From: Gammaproteobacteria bacterium | GTDB lineage: Bacteria > Pseudomonadota > Gammaproteobacteria > SZUA-152 | NCBI GenBank assembly: GCA_021647505.1 | Contig: JAKIUN010000021.1 | Span: 1 to 51,675, forward strand | Reading direction: 5' to 3' | Length of the DNA: 51,675 bases | Shown: positions 17,037 to 26,976 of the stretch, piece by piece | How the letters are laid out: each line of letters starts with the position of its first letter | Position numbering within the stretch: position 1 is the first letter of the stretch | Position numbers and translations under genes: made by a program | The notes under the pieces: model-generated | The model's database searches: none | What the model was told of the DNA's origin: nothing | What the model saw: only the letters and a program-made list of their open reading frames with translations

Positions 17037-20000
17037 ATGCCCGGAAAAACAGCCGTCACCGCAGACCAGCCTCGGCCGGGCGGGCAGCATCGTCTGACTA
17101 AAATACTGGCACTGCTCGCTGGACTGCTCGCCGGCGGCCTGGCCCTGGCGGCGCCGCAGATCGTCTCCGTCAGCCCTGATCAGGTGCAGAGCAATCAGCC
17201 CGTCACGCTCACTATCGAAACAGCGCACTGGCAGCCACAGTCACACCTGGCCCTGGTGCCTGGCGGCCCCTTCAGCAGCCATCGTCTAGAGCTACCGACC
17301 ACCCCACACACCATCGCCAGCGATGGGCGGCGCGCCTACGTCGCCCGCCACGGCGGCTGGCTGCAAAGCATTGAATTTCCACCGGGGGCTGAAGCCAGGA
17401 TCAGCGCTCAGCTGCAAATCGGCGACGGTGAAATCCGTCAGCTGAAAATCGCCCACGGCCATTTGTTGGCCGCTGTCGATGGCCGGGGCGTCATGCTGTT
17501 CGATATTTCACTGCCCACACAAATCATCCACCGCTGGACCTATCCTACGGATACACAGGTACAAGACATGCAACTGGGCCGTGACGAGGTCTGGCTACTG
17601 CTGGACAACCGGTATCTTGAACGCTTGCGCTTCGGCGACTCCGAGCCCAACGAGGCGGAAAGGCGCTGGATCCTGCCCTTCACCGCCCACAGTTTTGTCC
17701 TGCAGGGCGACACAGCGCTGGTGACCGGCCCCGAGGGCATCACCAGTCTGGATCTGAGTACGCCGTCGGCAACAATCTTTGACCGGCAAACCACGCGCGG
17801 TACATCTCGCCGGGTACAACTGGCCGCCGGACTGGCCCTGGTGGAAGATGGCCCGGGCGGGCTGGTGGTCTTCGATGCCCGCGACCCGCGCCAGCTACGC
17901 TGGCTGGGCAGCCACGCCAAGCGCGGCCCCATTCGTGGCCTAAGCGCCTCTGCCGACCGCGCCTGGGTAGGCATCGGTGAACGCACACTCCTGAGCATCG
18001 CCCTCGGCAATCCGACGCTGCCCACCGCCGGTGACGCCCTGCGTCTGGATGCTCCGCTGGTGGATCTAGCGGCGCACGGCGACATTGTCTTCGCCGCCAC
18101 CACCCGTGGCGTGCAACGCCTCGACTTCGGCACCCCGACCGTGGCTGACATATCCCCTGAGGGCATCAACCTCGGCGGCAGCCGCCGTGGCGTGATCCGC
18201 GACAACATCCTCTACGTCGCCGACTGGTTCTCCGGCCTGCATCTCTACGACATCCGCGATCCAGCCAATCCACGCCACCTCGGCAACTACCACACCCCCG
18301 GTTCCAGCAAGGGTGTGACCCTGTACGGTGACTACGCCCTGGTGGGCGACGACGACCGAGGCCTGCAAATCATCAACATCAGCGACCCGCGCCAGCCTCG
18401 CTGGGTGTCTGAGCTGAGCTGGGAGTCCGATATCTCCACCCTCGGCCTCGCCTACACCATGAAGCGCATCGGCAGCACCCTGTATCTGGCCGATCACCGT
18501 GGCGGCTTCCAGATCATCGACCTCAGCGACATCGAGCACCCACGCATCCTCGGTGCGCTGGACACCTCGGGCAAATCCTGGGCCATCGATGTGAGTGGCC
18601 ACACCGCCTTCATCGCCGACGATGACGGCGGCCTGCTCATCGTCGACGTCAGCGACCCCGCGCAGATCGGCCTCGTCGGCCGCTTCAATCCCGGCGGCCA
18701 CGTCGAAGACGTGGTGGTGCGCGACGACCTCGCCTACCTGGCCCTGTTCGACAACGGCCTGTTCATCGTCGACGTCAGTGACCCGGCGAACCCGCGCCCG
18801 CTGGCCCACCTCGCGATCCCCGGCAACGCTCGTGGCATCACACTGGTGGACAATCTGGCCTACATCAGCGGCTGGGAATCCGGCCTGCAGATTGTTGACA
18901 TCAGTCACCCGCAGGCGCCGCAGATCATCGGCCACTTCGATACCGATGGCGCCGCCTGGGGCACCGCCGTGCAGGGCAACACCGCCTATGTGCTGGACTG
19001 GTGGGGCGGCATCAAGGTGCTGGACATCAGCAACCCGGCCCGGCCCGCGGCCATCGCCCGCTACCAGGCCCGTGGCACCCTGCAGCAATTGCGTAGTACC
19101 GGCCACTACATCTTCGCCGCCAGTGGCATCGGCGGGCTGCAGGTGTTCGACATCCACAATCCCCTCAACCCCATCTGGACCAGCGGCGCGGATCTGCCCG
19201 GTGAGGCCCTGGATCTGTGGCTGGAAGAGGGCCACACCTATGTCGCCAGCGGCGATGCCGGCGTCACCGTGATCGACACCCTCGACCCCTTCTACGCACG
19301 CGTCATCGGACAACTCGACACCCCCGGGGCGGCGTGGCTGATCCGTGCCCGCAATGGCTACCTGTTCATTGCTGACAGGCACGCCGGCCTGCTGGTGGTG
19401 GACGCCCGCGAGCCACGTCACCCACGCATCCTGTCGCGCCAGCCCATGACCATCACCGACCTGTGGGTAGACGACGACAGCCTACTGGTCGCCACCCCCG
19501 AAGGCCTGCAACAGCTGACCCTGGACACCGCCGGCCGACTGACACCCGTGAGCCACTTCAGCACCCCGGGCGTGCAAAAGATCCGCAGCCAGGCCGGCCT
19601 GGTGGCGATCAGTCTCAGCGACGACACGGTGCAATTACTGCGCAGGGAGGCCAATGGATTTATCCCGCTGGGCCGCTTCCAGGCCCATGAGGCGGTACTC
19701 GACCTACAACTGGATGGCGGACAGCTGTTCATCCTCGGCGCCCGTTCCGGCCTGATGGCGGTGGATATCAGCCAGCCAGACACCCCGCGCCTGACGACCC
19801 TCTATCCCGCCACCGCCCACCATCGCAACCTGCTGCTGTCCGGCAACGCCGCCTTCCTCGGCGGCGAACGGCACCTGAATTCCGTGGCCCTACTGCCGGA
19901 CATCCGGTTCACCACTCCATCCAACAAACCGGCTCGCCTGCAACTGCCCAACGGCCTGCCCAGCGGCCGTTATCACCTCCTCACCTTCGATAATGATGGC

Positions 20001-20117
20001 CGACAACACCTGCTACCCAATGCCTTCACGGTGCGCTTCGGCATCCCCGGCCAGAAGCGCTTCAACCTCGAAACTCTACGCCAACTGATGAAAAAACCAC
20101 TCGTCAGCGACAACTAA
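17037..20117 (+). CDS. Large secreted LVIVD-repeat (beta-propeller) protein
   Basis: 1026 residues. A signal sequence ends near residue 39 (LLAGGLALAAP). Residues about 40-75 look like an IPT/TIG-type strand region (IVSVSPDQVQSNQPVTL). From about residue 340 to 800 there are at least ten repeats of about 45 residues with the core [G]LxI[VI]D[VI]S[DH]P, for example GLQIINISDPRQP, GLLIVDVSDP, GLFIVDVSDPANP, GLQIVDISHPQAP and IKVLDISNPARP. These LVIVD repeats build beta-propellers. The C-terminus has a further strand domain (LPNGLPSGRYHLLTFDN). It is exported, possibly surface-associated through its lipoprotein partner. The ligand is unknown. Confidence 0.87.
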   Translation: MPGKTAVTADQPRPGGQHRLTKILALLAGLLAGGLALAAPQIVSVSPDQVQSNQPVTLTIETAHWQPQSHLALVPGGPFSSHRLELPTTPHTIASDGRRAYVARHGGWLQSIEFPPGAEARISAQLQIGDGEIRQLKIAHGHLLAAVDGRGVMLFDISLPTQIIHRWTYPTDTQVQDMQLGRDEVWLLLDNRYLERLRFGDSEPNEAERRWILPFTAHSFVLQGDTALVTGPEGITSLDLSTPSATIFDRQTTRGTSRRVQLAAGLALVEDGPGGLVVFDARDPRQLRWLGSHAKRGPIRGLSASADRAWVGIGERTLLSIALGNPTLPTAGDALRLDAPLVDLAAHGDIVFAATTRGVQRLDFGTPTVADISPEGINLGGSRRGVIRDNILYVADWFSGLHLYDIRDPANPRHLGNYHTPGSSKGVTLYGDYALVGDDDRGLQIINISDPRQPRWVSELSWESDISTLGLAYTMKRIGSTLYLADHRGGFQIIDLSDIEHPRILGALDTSGKSWAIDVSGHTAFIADDDGGLLIVDVSDPAQIGLVGRFNPGGHVEDVVVRDDLAYLALFDNGLFIVDVSDPANPRPLAHLAIPGNARGITLVDNLAYISGWESGLQIVDISHPQAPQIIGHFDTDGAAWGTAVQGNTAYVLDWWGGIKVLDISNPARPAAIARYQARGTLQQLRSTGHYIFAASGIGGLQVFDIHNPLNPIWTSGADLPGEALDLWLEEGHTYVASGDAGVTVIDTLDPFYARVIGQLDTPGAAWLIRARNGYLFIADRHAGLLVVDAREPRHPRILSRQPMTITDLWVDDDSLLVATPEGLQQLTLDTAGRLTPVSHFSTPGVQKIRSQAGLVAISLSDDTVQLLRREANGFIPLGRFQAHEAVLDLQLDGGQLFILGARSGLMAVDISQPDTPRLTTLYPATAHHRNLLLSGNAAFLGGERHLNSVALLPDIRFTTPSNKPARLQLPNGLPSGRYHLLTFDNDGRQHLLPNAFTVRFGIPGQKRFNLETLRQLMKKPLVSDN

Positions 20118-20357
20118 CCCCGCCAGTCGGCCCGGCTATTTCATGAAACACGGCATATTTAGGTGGCCGGATCAATAATCACGCCAACCTCGTCGCAATT
20201 TCACCCAAACCTGCTGCAGTTTTTTTAACGGCGGTGCGACACATGCTTAACCCAAGCATTAATTTTTTTGGTCAGGCTGCCGCTAATGCTCTGGCGAGCA
20301 GACACTGCCCGCCAAATCCGGATAACACGATCTCAGGACGTTGCAGTGGGGAAAAAC
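20118..20357. other. Gap upstream of the YbaK-HDOD gene
   Basis: 240 bases without a supported gene. AT-rich patches are present (a T-run at 20221-20227, ATTAATTTTTTTGG near 20260). I see no convincing promoter or hairpin. It is probably the leader of the downstream gene. Confidence 0.4.
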
Positions 20358-21767
20358 ATGTCTACTTCGATTACAGTTCGGCGTTTTCTCGATACACAGG
20401 ATGTGCCTTATTCCGTCATCCGCATCAGTCGTAGCACAGACGGAAAACTGCTCAGTGAGGATAAAGAAATCCCACCTGCAAATATTGCCAAGGCGGTGAT
20501 TCTGAAAGACATTCGCGGCATGCTGATGGCGGTGTTTCCCATCACTCACCGCCTCAGTATGAACATCCTGAATCGCCAACTGCACCGGCGCCTGGAGCCC
20601 GCCGATACGGCGGACTATCACGGCGTGTTCGCCGACTGCGCCCCTGGCCTACTGCCTGCACTGGGTGAGGCCTACGGTTTCGAGACCATCATTGACGACA
20701 GCCTGCTGGATCAGAACCATGTCTACCTGGCCTCCGGCAACGCCGGCGAGCTGATCCGCCTCAGTGGCGCGGATTTTCAACTGCTGCACAGCAACGCCTG
20801 GTACGGCAATACATTTTCCAGCATCTCTGAAGGGCCGATGCAAAAAAAGGCCGCCAGAGGCACACCACCGGCGCCGGCCGCCGACCCCAACGAAAGCGGC
20901 ATCATCCCCATCGCCGACATGCGCCGACGCATTGAGCGCGTCAACGAATTGCCCGCCATGCCCTCACTGGCACAGAAGATCATCCAGCTCAACGCCAATC
21001 CCTACGCCCATGCCGAGGATCTGGCCAAACTGGTGGAACGCGATCCCAGCCTGTCGGCGCAGATCGTGCGCTATGCCCAGTCACCGCTCTATGGCTATCC
21101 AGGCAAGATCGCCTCGGTGCGCCAGGCCATTTCGCGTGTACTGGGCTATGACATGGTGATGAACATGGCCCTGGGCATCGCCGCCGCACGGCCCTTCAAG
21201 CTGCCCGTAGACGGCCCGCTGGGGTTGGGTGAATTCTGGCGCCACGCCACCTACAGCGCCACCCTGATGCAGTCCCTGTGCAAAGTCATTCCGCGCGAAA
21301 AACGGCCACGCCCCGGCACCACCTACCTCACTGGCCTGTTGCACAATTTCGGTTTCCTGCTGCTCGGCCACCTGTTTCCCAAGGAATTTAACGTACTCTC
21401 CAAGGCCCTGTGCAAAGAGCCGGAGATCCCCGTGGTAGAGCAAGAGCAGCGCCTGCTGGGCATTAGCCACATGGAAATGGGTGGCTGGCTGATGGAGGCC
21501 TGGAACATGCCGGAAGAAATCCTCGTCACCCAGCGCGAACACCACAACACCGCCTACGACGGGCCGCATGCCAGCTACGTACATCTGTTGCTGATTTCCG
21601 GGGCTCTGCTAAAAAGCCACGAGATCGGCGAGGCCAGCAGCAGCGAGCTGCCGGAGCGTTCCCTGCTCGCCCTGGGGCTGAGCGAGGAAGACGCCATCGG
21701 CGCACTGGAGAGCACCATCGAAAACCGCGAATCCCTGGACACCATGGCCCGCCAGTTGGTGGCCTGA
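20358..21767 (+). CDS. YbaK/aminoacyl-tRNA deacylase domain fused to HDOD
   Basis: 469 residues from ATG 20358, preceded by GGGGA; the longer frame from 20268 lacks a site. Residues about 1-150 resemble the YbaK/ProX editing fold (VPYSVIRIS, PPANIAKAVILKD, HVYLASGNAGELIRLSG). After a Pro/Ala linker comes an HDOD domain (about 190-400): NELPAMPSLAQKIIQLNA, LVERDPSLSAQIVRYAQS, LLHNFGFLLLGHLFP. HDOD lacks HD phosphohydrolase catalysis and usually acts in signalling assemblies. This fusion recurs in gammaproteobacteria but its function is unproven. A decayed GGDEF gene follows, suggesting an old c-di-GMP context. Confidence 0.85.
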   Translation: MSTSITVRRFLDTQDVPYSVIRISRSTDGKLLSEDKEIPPANIAKAVILKDIRGMLMAVFPITHRLSMNILNRQLHRRLEPADTADYHGVFADCAPGLLPALGEAYGFETIIDDSLLDQNHVYLASGNAGELIRLSGADFQLLHSNAWYGNTFSSISEGPMQKKAARGTPPAPAADPNESGIIPIADMRRRIERVNELPAMPSLAQKIIQLNANPYAHAEDLAKLVERDPSLSAQIVRYAQSPLYGYPGKIASVRQAISRVLGYDMVMNMALGIAAARPFKLPVDGPLGLGEFWRHATYSATLMQSLCKVIPREKRPRPGTTYLTGLLHNFGFLLLGHLFPKEFNVLSKALCKEPEIPVVEQEQRLLGISHMEMGGWLMEAWNMPEEILVTQREHHNTAYDGPHASYVHLLLISGALLKSHEIGEASSSELPERSLLALGLSEEDAIGALESTIENRESLDTMARQLVA

Positions 21768-21853
21768 AGCGGGTGATCGGGGCGATGCCACTGAACCAAG
21801 GCACGTGAAGGTCATTGAATCAGCCAAGGAACCCCGCGACAACGCCCGCCACC

Positions 21854-22471
21854 ATGACCACTGACAGCGACCTCTACCGTGAGAATCAACTGCTGCACCG
21901 CAAGGCTGCGCGCCTTTCTCATCCAGGCGCGTGAGAATGAGCAGAAGATGCGCCGCTTCCACGAACAGGAACTGCGTCTAATCAGAACTGGTGCAGCGCG
22001 TGCTGTACAATTACCGCACCGCCTTCACCCTCGACGTCGTGGGCCTCACCAACTCCCTCACGGGGTCAACAACCGGCGCTTCTTCGATCAGCGCCTGGGT
22101 GAGGAGGTAGCACGCGCGCAGCGCTCCGGCGAACCACTGGCCTGCCTGTTTCTGGATATCGATCACTGGTCAATGCGAGAAAAGAAAAGGCGCTGGAGAT
22201 TGCAGAACGCATTCGTGGCGTCATCGAGGCCAAACACTTTGAACGGGAGGATGGCGGCTGGCTGTCGGTCACCATCTCCATCGGTGTCTCCAGCCTGCCG
22301 ACCGGTACTGAGAGCGCCGGGGACATCGCCGAAGAGCTGGTGGATCGCGCCGATCAGGCGCTCTATCTAGCCAAAAATGCCGGACGAAATCAGGTGGTAC
22401 CGGCGCTGGAAGAAGAATCCCCAGCCAGCGCCCAGGTCACCGAGCTAAAGCCCAGAACCCAAGCGGATTAG
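21854..22471 (+). pseudogene. GGDEF diguanylate cyclase pseudogene missing its active-site segment
   Basis: Recognisable pieces occur in three frames: ENQLLHRKAARL, then FLIQARENEQKMRRFHEQEL, then ELVQRVLYNYRTAFTLDVVGL, then NRRFFDQRLGEEVARAQRSG and LACLFLDIDH. At about 22170 the sequence jumps to EIAERIRGVIEAKHF, SVTISIGVSSLP and ADQALYLAKNAGRNQVV, ending at TAG 22469-22471. At least three frameshifts and a deletion of roughly 50 codons remove the GG(D/E)EF loop itself. It cannot make c-di-GMP. It overlaps the converging rhlB stop by a few bases. Confidence 0.85.
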
Positions 22472-23781
22472 CGGTTACGCGGCCGCGATGAGCCGCTGCG
22501 GCCACGCGAGTGCCGAGAAGAACCTGAGCTGCCCCGGTCTCGCCCGGAGCCCGAACGACCACCGCCCGGCTTCGGCTTGCGCGCAATCCGCACCCGCGGC
22601 TTGATGTCTTCCGCCAACAATTCGGGCGTGACCCGCCCACGCGGAATCTCGTAGCTGATGTAGTCCTGGATATCCCCCAACGAAAAGGCGTAGTCCTCGC
22701 AGGCAAAACTGATGGCGTCGCCCTTGGCCCCGGCGCGCGCGGTGCGGCCGATGCGGTGCACATAGTCCTCGGCTTCCTGCGGCAGATCGTAGTTGATGAC
22801 GTGGCTGACATCGGCAATGTGCAGGCCGCGCGCCGCCACGTCCGTGGCCACCATCACCGGCAGCTCTCCGGCCTGAAATTGCGTCAGCAAACTGATGCGC
22901 TTGTTCTGCGGCACGTCACCCGACAACACGGCGGCCTGGATGCCGTTGCTCTCCAGATAGCCCCACACGCGCTCGGCGGCACGCTTGGTGTTGACGAAGA
23001 TGATGGTGCGCGTCGGATCCATGTGCCGCAGCAGGCCCAGCAGCAGCGGGATTTTTTCCTCATTGGAGGGCGCGTAGACGATCTCCGTGACACGGTCGGC
23101 GGTGACCTTGTCGGTCTCCACACTGATTGTCACGGCCTTGTTCATGTGCTCGTAGGCCAGCTCGGTGACACGCAGCGGCAGGGTGGCGGAGAACAGCATG
23201 TTGAGGCGCTCCTCCGGCGGTGGCATGCGTCGCAGCAGATAGCGGATGTCCTTGATGAAGCCGAGGTCAAACATGCGGTCGGCCTCGTCCAACACCATCG
23301 CCTGCACCTGCTTCAGGTCGTAGACGTGCTGCTTGAAGTAGTCGATGAGGCGGCCCGGCGTGCCAATGAGGATATCGACGCCCGCCTGCAAGTCATTGCG
23401 CTGCTGCTCGTAGCCGGAGCCACCGTAGACCACCTGGATGCGGAAATCCGTGTTGCCAGCCAGAGCCAGGGCATCCTTGTGGATCTGGATCGCCAGCTCG
23501 CGGGTAGGGGCGAGAATAAAGGCGCGCGGCTGATTAGGCCGGCGCGACTCGGGTGGCTGCACTATCAACAGACGGTGCAGCACGGCAAGCAGAAAGGCCG
23601 CCGTCTTGCCGGTGCCGGTCTGCGCCTGGCCAAGCACGTCCTGCCCCTTGAGGGCCAGCGGCAGGGTCTCTGCCTGAATCGGTGTGCAGTAAGAAAACCC
23701 CGCTGTTTCAACACCTTGTACCAGTGCGTCGGCGAGCCCTAACTCCCTGAATGAAGTCTCTGTGAGATGTGTGTCTGTCAT
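22468..23781 (-). CDS. rhlB: DEAD-box ATP-dependent RNA helicase RhlB
   Basis: 437 residues from ATG 23781 ([16 protein letters not shown]); the in-frame extension to 23967 has no support. All motifs are present: Q-motif with [10 protein letters not shown], motif [12 protein letters not shown], Ia PTRELA, Ib [28 protein letters not shown] and [12 protein letters not shown]. The tail is a Gly/Ser/Arg-rich RNA-binding extension. RhlB unwinds RNA for the degradosome. It is divergent from trxA and rho, matching the E. coli rhlB/trxA/rho locus, which supports RhlB over RhlE or SrmB. Confidence 0.93.
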   Translation of the reverse strand: MTDTHLTETSFRELGLADALVQGVETAGFSYCTPIQAETLPLALKGQDVLGQAQTGTGKTAAFLLAVLHRLLIVQPPESRRPNQPRAFILAPTRELAIQIHKDALALAGNTDFRIQVVYGGSGYEQQRNDLQAGVDILIGTPGRLIDYFKQHVYDLKQVQAMVLDEADRMFDLGFIKDIRYLLRRMPPPEERLNMLFSATLPLRVTELAYEHMNKAVTISVETDKVTADRVTEIVYAPSNEEKIPLLLGLLRHMDPTRTIIFVNTKRAAERVWGYLESNGIQAAVLSGDVPQNKRISLLTQFQAGELPVMVATDVAARGLHIADVSHVINYDLPQEAEDYVHRIGRTARAGAKGDAISFACEDYAFSLGDIQDYISYEIPRGRVTPELLAEDIKPRVRIARKPKPGGGRSGSGRDRGSSGSSRHSRGRSGSSRPRNR

Positions 23782-24091
23782 AGGCGGAAGAGAATAACAA
23801 AATTGCCACGGCTTTGGGCTTGAAATCGATCGCGTATTAAGCTGAAATGTCACATTAGCCAGGGTTATCAATATTTTCCAGGAGTCTGTCGGGTTTATTA
23901 GGTGGTCATTGCGAGAGAAAACTATTTTTTGGGTCACGTTTTTTGATCGTTCGAGGCGAATAGCCATTGCTATTCAACGAAAAGGATCGAAAAATTGGCC
24001 AAAATAGATTTTTTTCCGCAGCAGATCCGCCTAAAGCCGACGCCCTCCCGAGCCGATGACCTCAATTTCATTCCAAATGGAGATCCATCAC

Positions 24092-24418
24092 GTGAGTGGA
24101 AACATCGTTTACCTCTCAGACGATTCCTTCGAAGAAGAAGTCGTCAATGCCGACGGCCCGGTTCTGGTCGATTACTGGGCAGACTGGTGCGGCCCCTGCA
24201 AGATGATTGCACCGATCCTCGATGAGATCGCCGAAGAATACAAAGGCAAGGTCAAGATTGCCAAGCTGAACATTGACGAAAATCCGGCCACCCCGCCGAA
24301 ATTCGGCATTCGCGGCATTCCCACCCTGATGCTATTCAAGGGGGGTAACGTTGAAGCAACCAAGGTGGGCGCCGTCTCCAAGTCCCAACTCACCGCCTTT
24401 CTCGACAGCAATATCTAA
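24092..24418 (+). CDS. trxA: Thioredoxin 1
   Basis: 108 residues from a GTG at 24092 with GGAG 9 bases upstream. Upstream ATGs at 24056 and 24077 would add non-homologous residues. The active site WCGPC is C33/C36 and the cis-proline loop is in GIRGIPTL. It reads [12 protein letters not shown] where TA or AP is usual; this is a mild variation near the substrate groove. It is a general disulfide reductase in the cytosol. The adjacent rho gene and divergent rhlB match the canonical locus. Confidence 0.96.
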   Translation: MSGNIVYLSDDSFEEEVVNADGPVLVDYWADWCGPCKMIAPILDEIAEEYKGKVKIAKLNIDENPATPPKFGIRGIPTLMLFKGGNVEATKVGAVSKSQLTAFLDSNI

Positions 24419-24447
24419 CCTGGATATTTCATGAAATACCCAGGTTA
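24416..24447 (+). terminator. Hairpin over the trxA stop codon
   Basis: The stop TAA begins a near-perfect palindrome. TAACCTGG at 24416-24423 pairs with CCAGGTTA at 24440-24447 (one extra C), with ATATTTCATGAAATA between them. There is no T-run, so it is a weak intrinsic or Rho-assisted terminator. Confidence 0.5.
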
Positions 24448-24817
24448 ATGGAGGGGGATTCAATCAAATAAAGCCCTATTGTCGTGCTTTGCCGAACAAA
24501 AACAGAGGCTTGGCAGTATGGCTTTATTAGTTGAGAGCACCCCCAAATTATTCCAACATATTTGCCGGAAGCCGCAGAAACGCACAGTACAGTACTGGAC
24601 GACGCCCCGCTATCGTGTTAGCTTAGCGCCGAAGCGTCATAGTCAACTGCGTGCCGACGTTCCGGCCCACTCCCAAAATAAAGCCCTTTAAAGACACCCA
24701 GCAAGCCCATATCTGACCGCCTGCGCGTCGCGTCCGCTCCAGCGAACGCTCACCCCAGATTCCCCAGATCAACGAAACCCTTTCTATGAATCCATCCATC
24801 TAAGCAACCGAAGAACC
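24448..24817 (+). other. Long rho leader region
   Basis: 370 bases with no supported gene. It carries a 9-bp inverted repeat, AATAAAGCC (24467-24475) with GGCTTTATT (24520-24528), and CAGTACTG near 24590. In E. coli, rho is autoregulated by attenuation in a comparable leader, so this region may do the same here. That is an inference. The segment just before the ATG is C-rich and G-poor, as in Rho-utilisation sites. Confidence 0.45.
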
Positions 24818-26074
24818 ATGAACCTCACAGAACTGAAGAAAAAAACCGCCACGGATCTAATCGACCTGGCTCGTGAAAGCGGTGTGGAAGGCATGTCCCG
24901 CGCCCGTAAGCAGGACATTATTTTCGCCATACTCAAAGCGCACGCCCGCAAAGGTGAAGATATTTATGGTGACGGCGTACTGGAAATCCTGCAGGACGGA
25001 TTCGGTTTTCTGCGTTCCGCAGACAGCTCCTATCTGGCCGGCCCGGATGACATTTACGTCTCTCCCAGCCAAATCCGGCGTTTCAGCCTGCGCACGGGTG
25101 ACACGGTGTCCGGCAAGATTCGCCCACCCAAGGAAGGAGAGCGCTACTTCGCACTATTGAAGGTCAGTGAGATCAACTTTGAGCGGCCAGAGAACGCCAA
25201 GAACAAAGTGCCCTTCGAAAATCTCACGCCCCTCTTCCCCGATGAACGCTTACGCATAGAGCAAGGCAACGGCAGCACCGAGGATCTGACCGCCCGTGTC
25301 ATCGACCTCGCCTCCCCGGTGGGCAAAGGCCAGCGCGGCCTGATCGTATCACCGCCCAAGTCGGGCAAGACCATGATGCTGCAGAATATCGCCCAGTCCA
25401 TTGCCGCCAATCACCCCGAGTGTTACCTCATTGTGCTGCTCATCGACGAACGTCCGGAAGAGGTCACGGAAATGGCCCGCTCGGTACGCGGTGAAGTGGT
25501 GTCTTCCACCTTCGATGAACCTGCCAGCCGGCATGTGCAAGTCGCCGAAATGGTGATCGAAAAGGCCAAGCGTCTGGTGGAGCACAAACGCGATGTGGTC
25601 ATCCTGCTCGACTCCATCACCCGCTTGGCGCGCGCCTACAATACGGTGATTCCATCTTCCGGCAAGGTACTGACCGGTGGCGTGGACGCCAACGCCCTGC
25701 ATCGGCCGAAGCGCTTCTTCGGTGCCGCGCGCAACATCGAGGAAGGTGGCAGCCTGACCATCCTCGCAACCGCACTGGTAGAAACCGGCTCACGCATGGA
25801 TGACGTGATCTACGAGGAGTTCAAGGGCACTGGCAACATGGAGGTGCATCTCGACCGCCGTATCGCCGAAAAACGCATCTACCCCGCCATCGACATCAAC
25901 CGCTCCGGCACCCGCCGCGAGGAACGCCTTACCAAGCCCGATGAGCTGAAGAAAATGTGGATTCTGCGCAAGCTGCTGCACCCCATGGATGAAATCGCCG
26001 CCATCGAATTTCTCTTGGATCGTTTGAAAAACACCAAGACCAACGAAGAATTCTATGCTTCGATGAAGCGCTGA
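24818..26074 (+). CDS. rho: Transcription termination factor Rho
   Basis: 418 residues, standard length. The N-terminal helix bundle is [18 protein letters not shown]. The cold-shock-like RNA-binding domain carries the RNP motif DGFGFLR (about residues 62-68). The hexameric ATPase core has Walker A SPPKSGKT, Walker [17 protein letters not shown] and the R-loop region with [11 protein letters not shown]. It translocates along nascent RNA and terminates transcription. Nothing is missing. Confidence 0.98.
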   Translation: MNLTELKKKTATDLIDLARESGVEGMSRARKQDIIFAILKAHARKGEDIYGDGVLEILQDGFGFLRSADSSYLAGPDDIYVSPSQIRRFSLRTGDTVSGKIRPPKEGERYFALLKVSEINFERPENAKNKVPFENLTPLFPDERLRIEQGNGSTEDLTARVIDLASPVGKGQRGLIVSPPKSGKTMMLQNIAQSIAANHPECYLIVLLIDERPEEVTEMARSVRGEVVSSTFDEPASRHVQVAEMVIEKAKRLVEHKRDVVILLDSITRLARAYNTVIPSSGKVLTGGVDANALHRPKRFFGAARNIEEGGSLTILATALVETGSRMDDVIYEEFKGTGNMEVHLDRRIAEKRIYPAIDINRSGTRREERLTKPDELKKMWILRKLLHPMDEIAAIEFLLDRLKNTKTNEEFYASMKR

Positions 26075-26274
26075 CCCCTCCCCCGACAACGCTGTTCACT
26101 TTGACTTGCTACCGTGCCGCGCCCTTCAACCTATGATTGATCAGTCAGATCAGGATAAAAACAGCGTGGCTGGGGAAGAGAGGAAAGGAAAGACAACCAG
26201 GAAATTATCGACCTGCTGACGGCATCGAAAACCCCTCTTGATCACCCAACAGGCTCGTCGACCAGCGTTATGCG

Positions 26275-26976
26275 CTACCACCACTGCGCCCCGGAACCGG
26301 GGTGCGACACGCTGTGACAACGCTCGCAAACGAAGAGTGAAAACGACACCTTACCGTGGCAGACGCCACAGAATTCACCCGCCAGAACGGCATTCATGGT
26401 GATGTTGTTGCCACCCGTTTTGGGCTCAAAAAGCGCCGAATGGCAATTGGTGCAATCCAGCCAGGCGGTGTGCTTGCTGTGCGAAAACAGCACCCAGGGC
26501 ATGAGCTGCGTACGCTTCATGAGGATGTCCATATCCAGGATCTGCATCTCTGACTGCCCCAGTAGATCAGCCCGTGGCTCGATCAACCCTTCATCCAGCG
26601 CCAGCACCCAGTCCACTTCACCACGGCGGTCACGCGGAAACCCGGCCATCGCCTGCGTCGGATCCTGCAGGATGGCCAGCGATTCATTGAGCACGTCGTG
26701 GATACCGTCGTTGCGCGGTGACTCACTCGCCTGTTCCACCGCCGGGCTCTGCGTCAAGGGCGCGCTGGGTTCAACGGCCGGAGCCGCTGCAACGGACAGC
26801 GTCGGCATCTCGGCCTGAACAATGCCCTCGTCCAACGCCGCCTGCAATTCAGGCGTCAGCACCAGCGGGCTTTCCGCTTCCTCTGCGGACTGGGTGTTCA
26901 ACCCGGCCTTGCAGCCCGCCAGTACCACCGACAGTGCGGCCAGCAAAAAAAATAGTCGGAAAACGATACCCCTCAT
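26275..26976 (-). CDS. Triheme c-type cytochrome lipoprotein (copy 2)
   Basis: 233 residues from ATG 26976. That ATG overlaps the upstream gene's stop by one base (TGATG), so the pair is translationally coupled. There is a type II signal peptide with lipobox VVLAGC. A Pro/Ala/Glu-rich linker is followed by a domain shared with its neighbour (GIHDVLNES, FPRDRRGEVDWVLALD). Three haem-binding motifs follow, CTNCH, CGVCH and CERCH, with extra histidines (SHSKHTAWLD, SHPG) as likely sixth ligands. It resembles the c7-type triheme family proposed to move electrons outside the inner membrane. The partner enzyme is not in the window. Confidence 0.85.
   Translation of the reverse strand: MRGIVFRLFFLLAALSVVLAGCKAGLNTQSAEEAESPLVLTPELQAALDEGIVQAEMPTLSVAAAPAVEPSAPLTQSPAVEQASESPRNDGIHDVLNESLAILQDPTQAMAGFPRDRRGEVDWVLALDEGLIEPRADLLGQSEMQILDMDILMKRTQLMPWVLFSHSKHTAWLDCTNCHSALFEPKTGGNNITMNAVLAGEFCGVCHGKVSFSLFVCERCHSVSHPGSGAQWW

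Noticed and set aside
18066-19421. 451-codon open frame on the minus strand within the LVIVD gene
   Set aside because: Shadow of a repetitive GC-rich coding sequence; low-complexity Val/Gly/Asp content and no start signal.
18180-19440. Tandem DNA repeat within the large exported protein
   Set aside because: The periodicity is at protein level (LVIVD repeats); the DNA copies have diverged, so it is not annotated as a DNA repeat.
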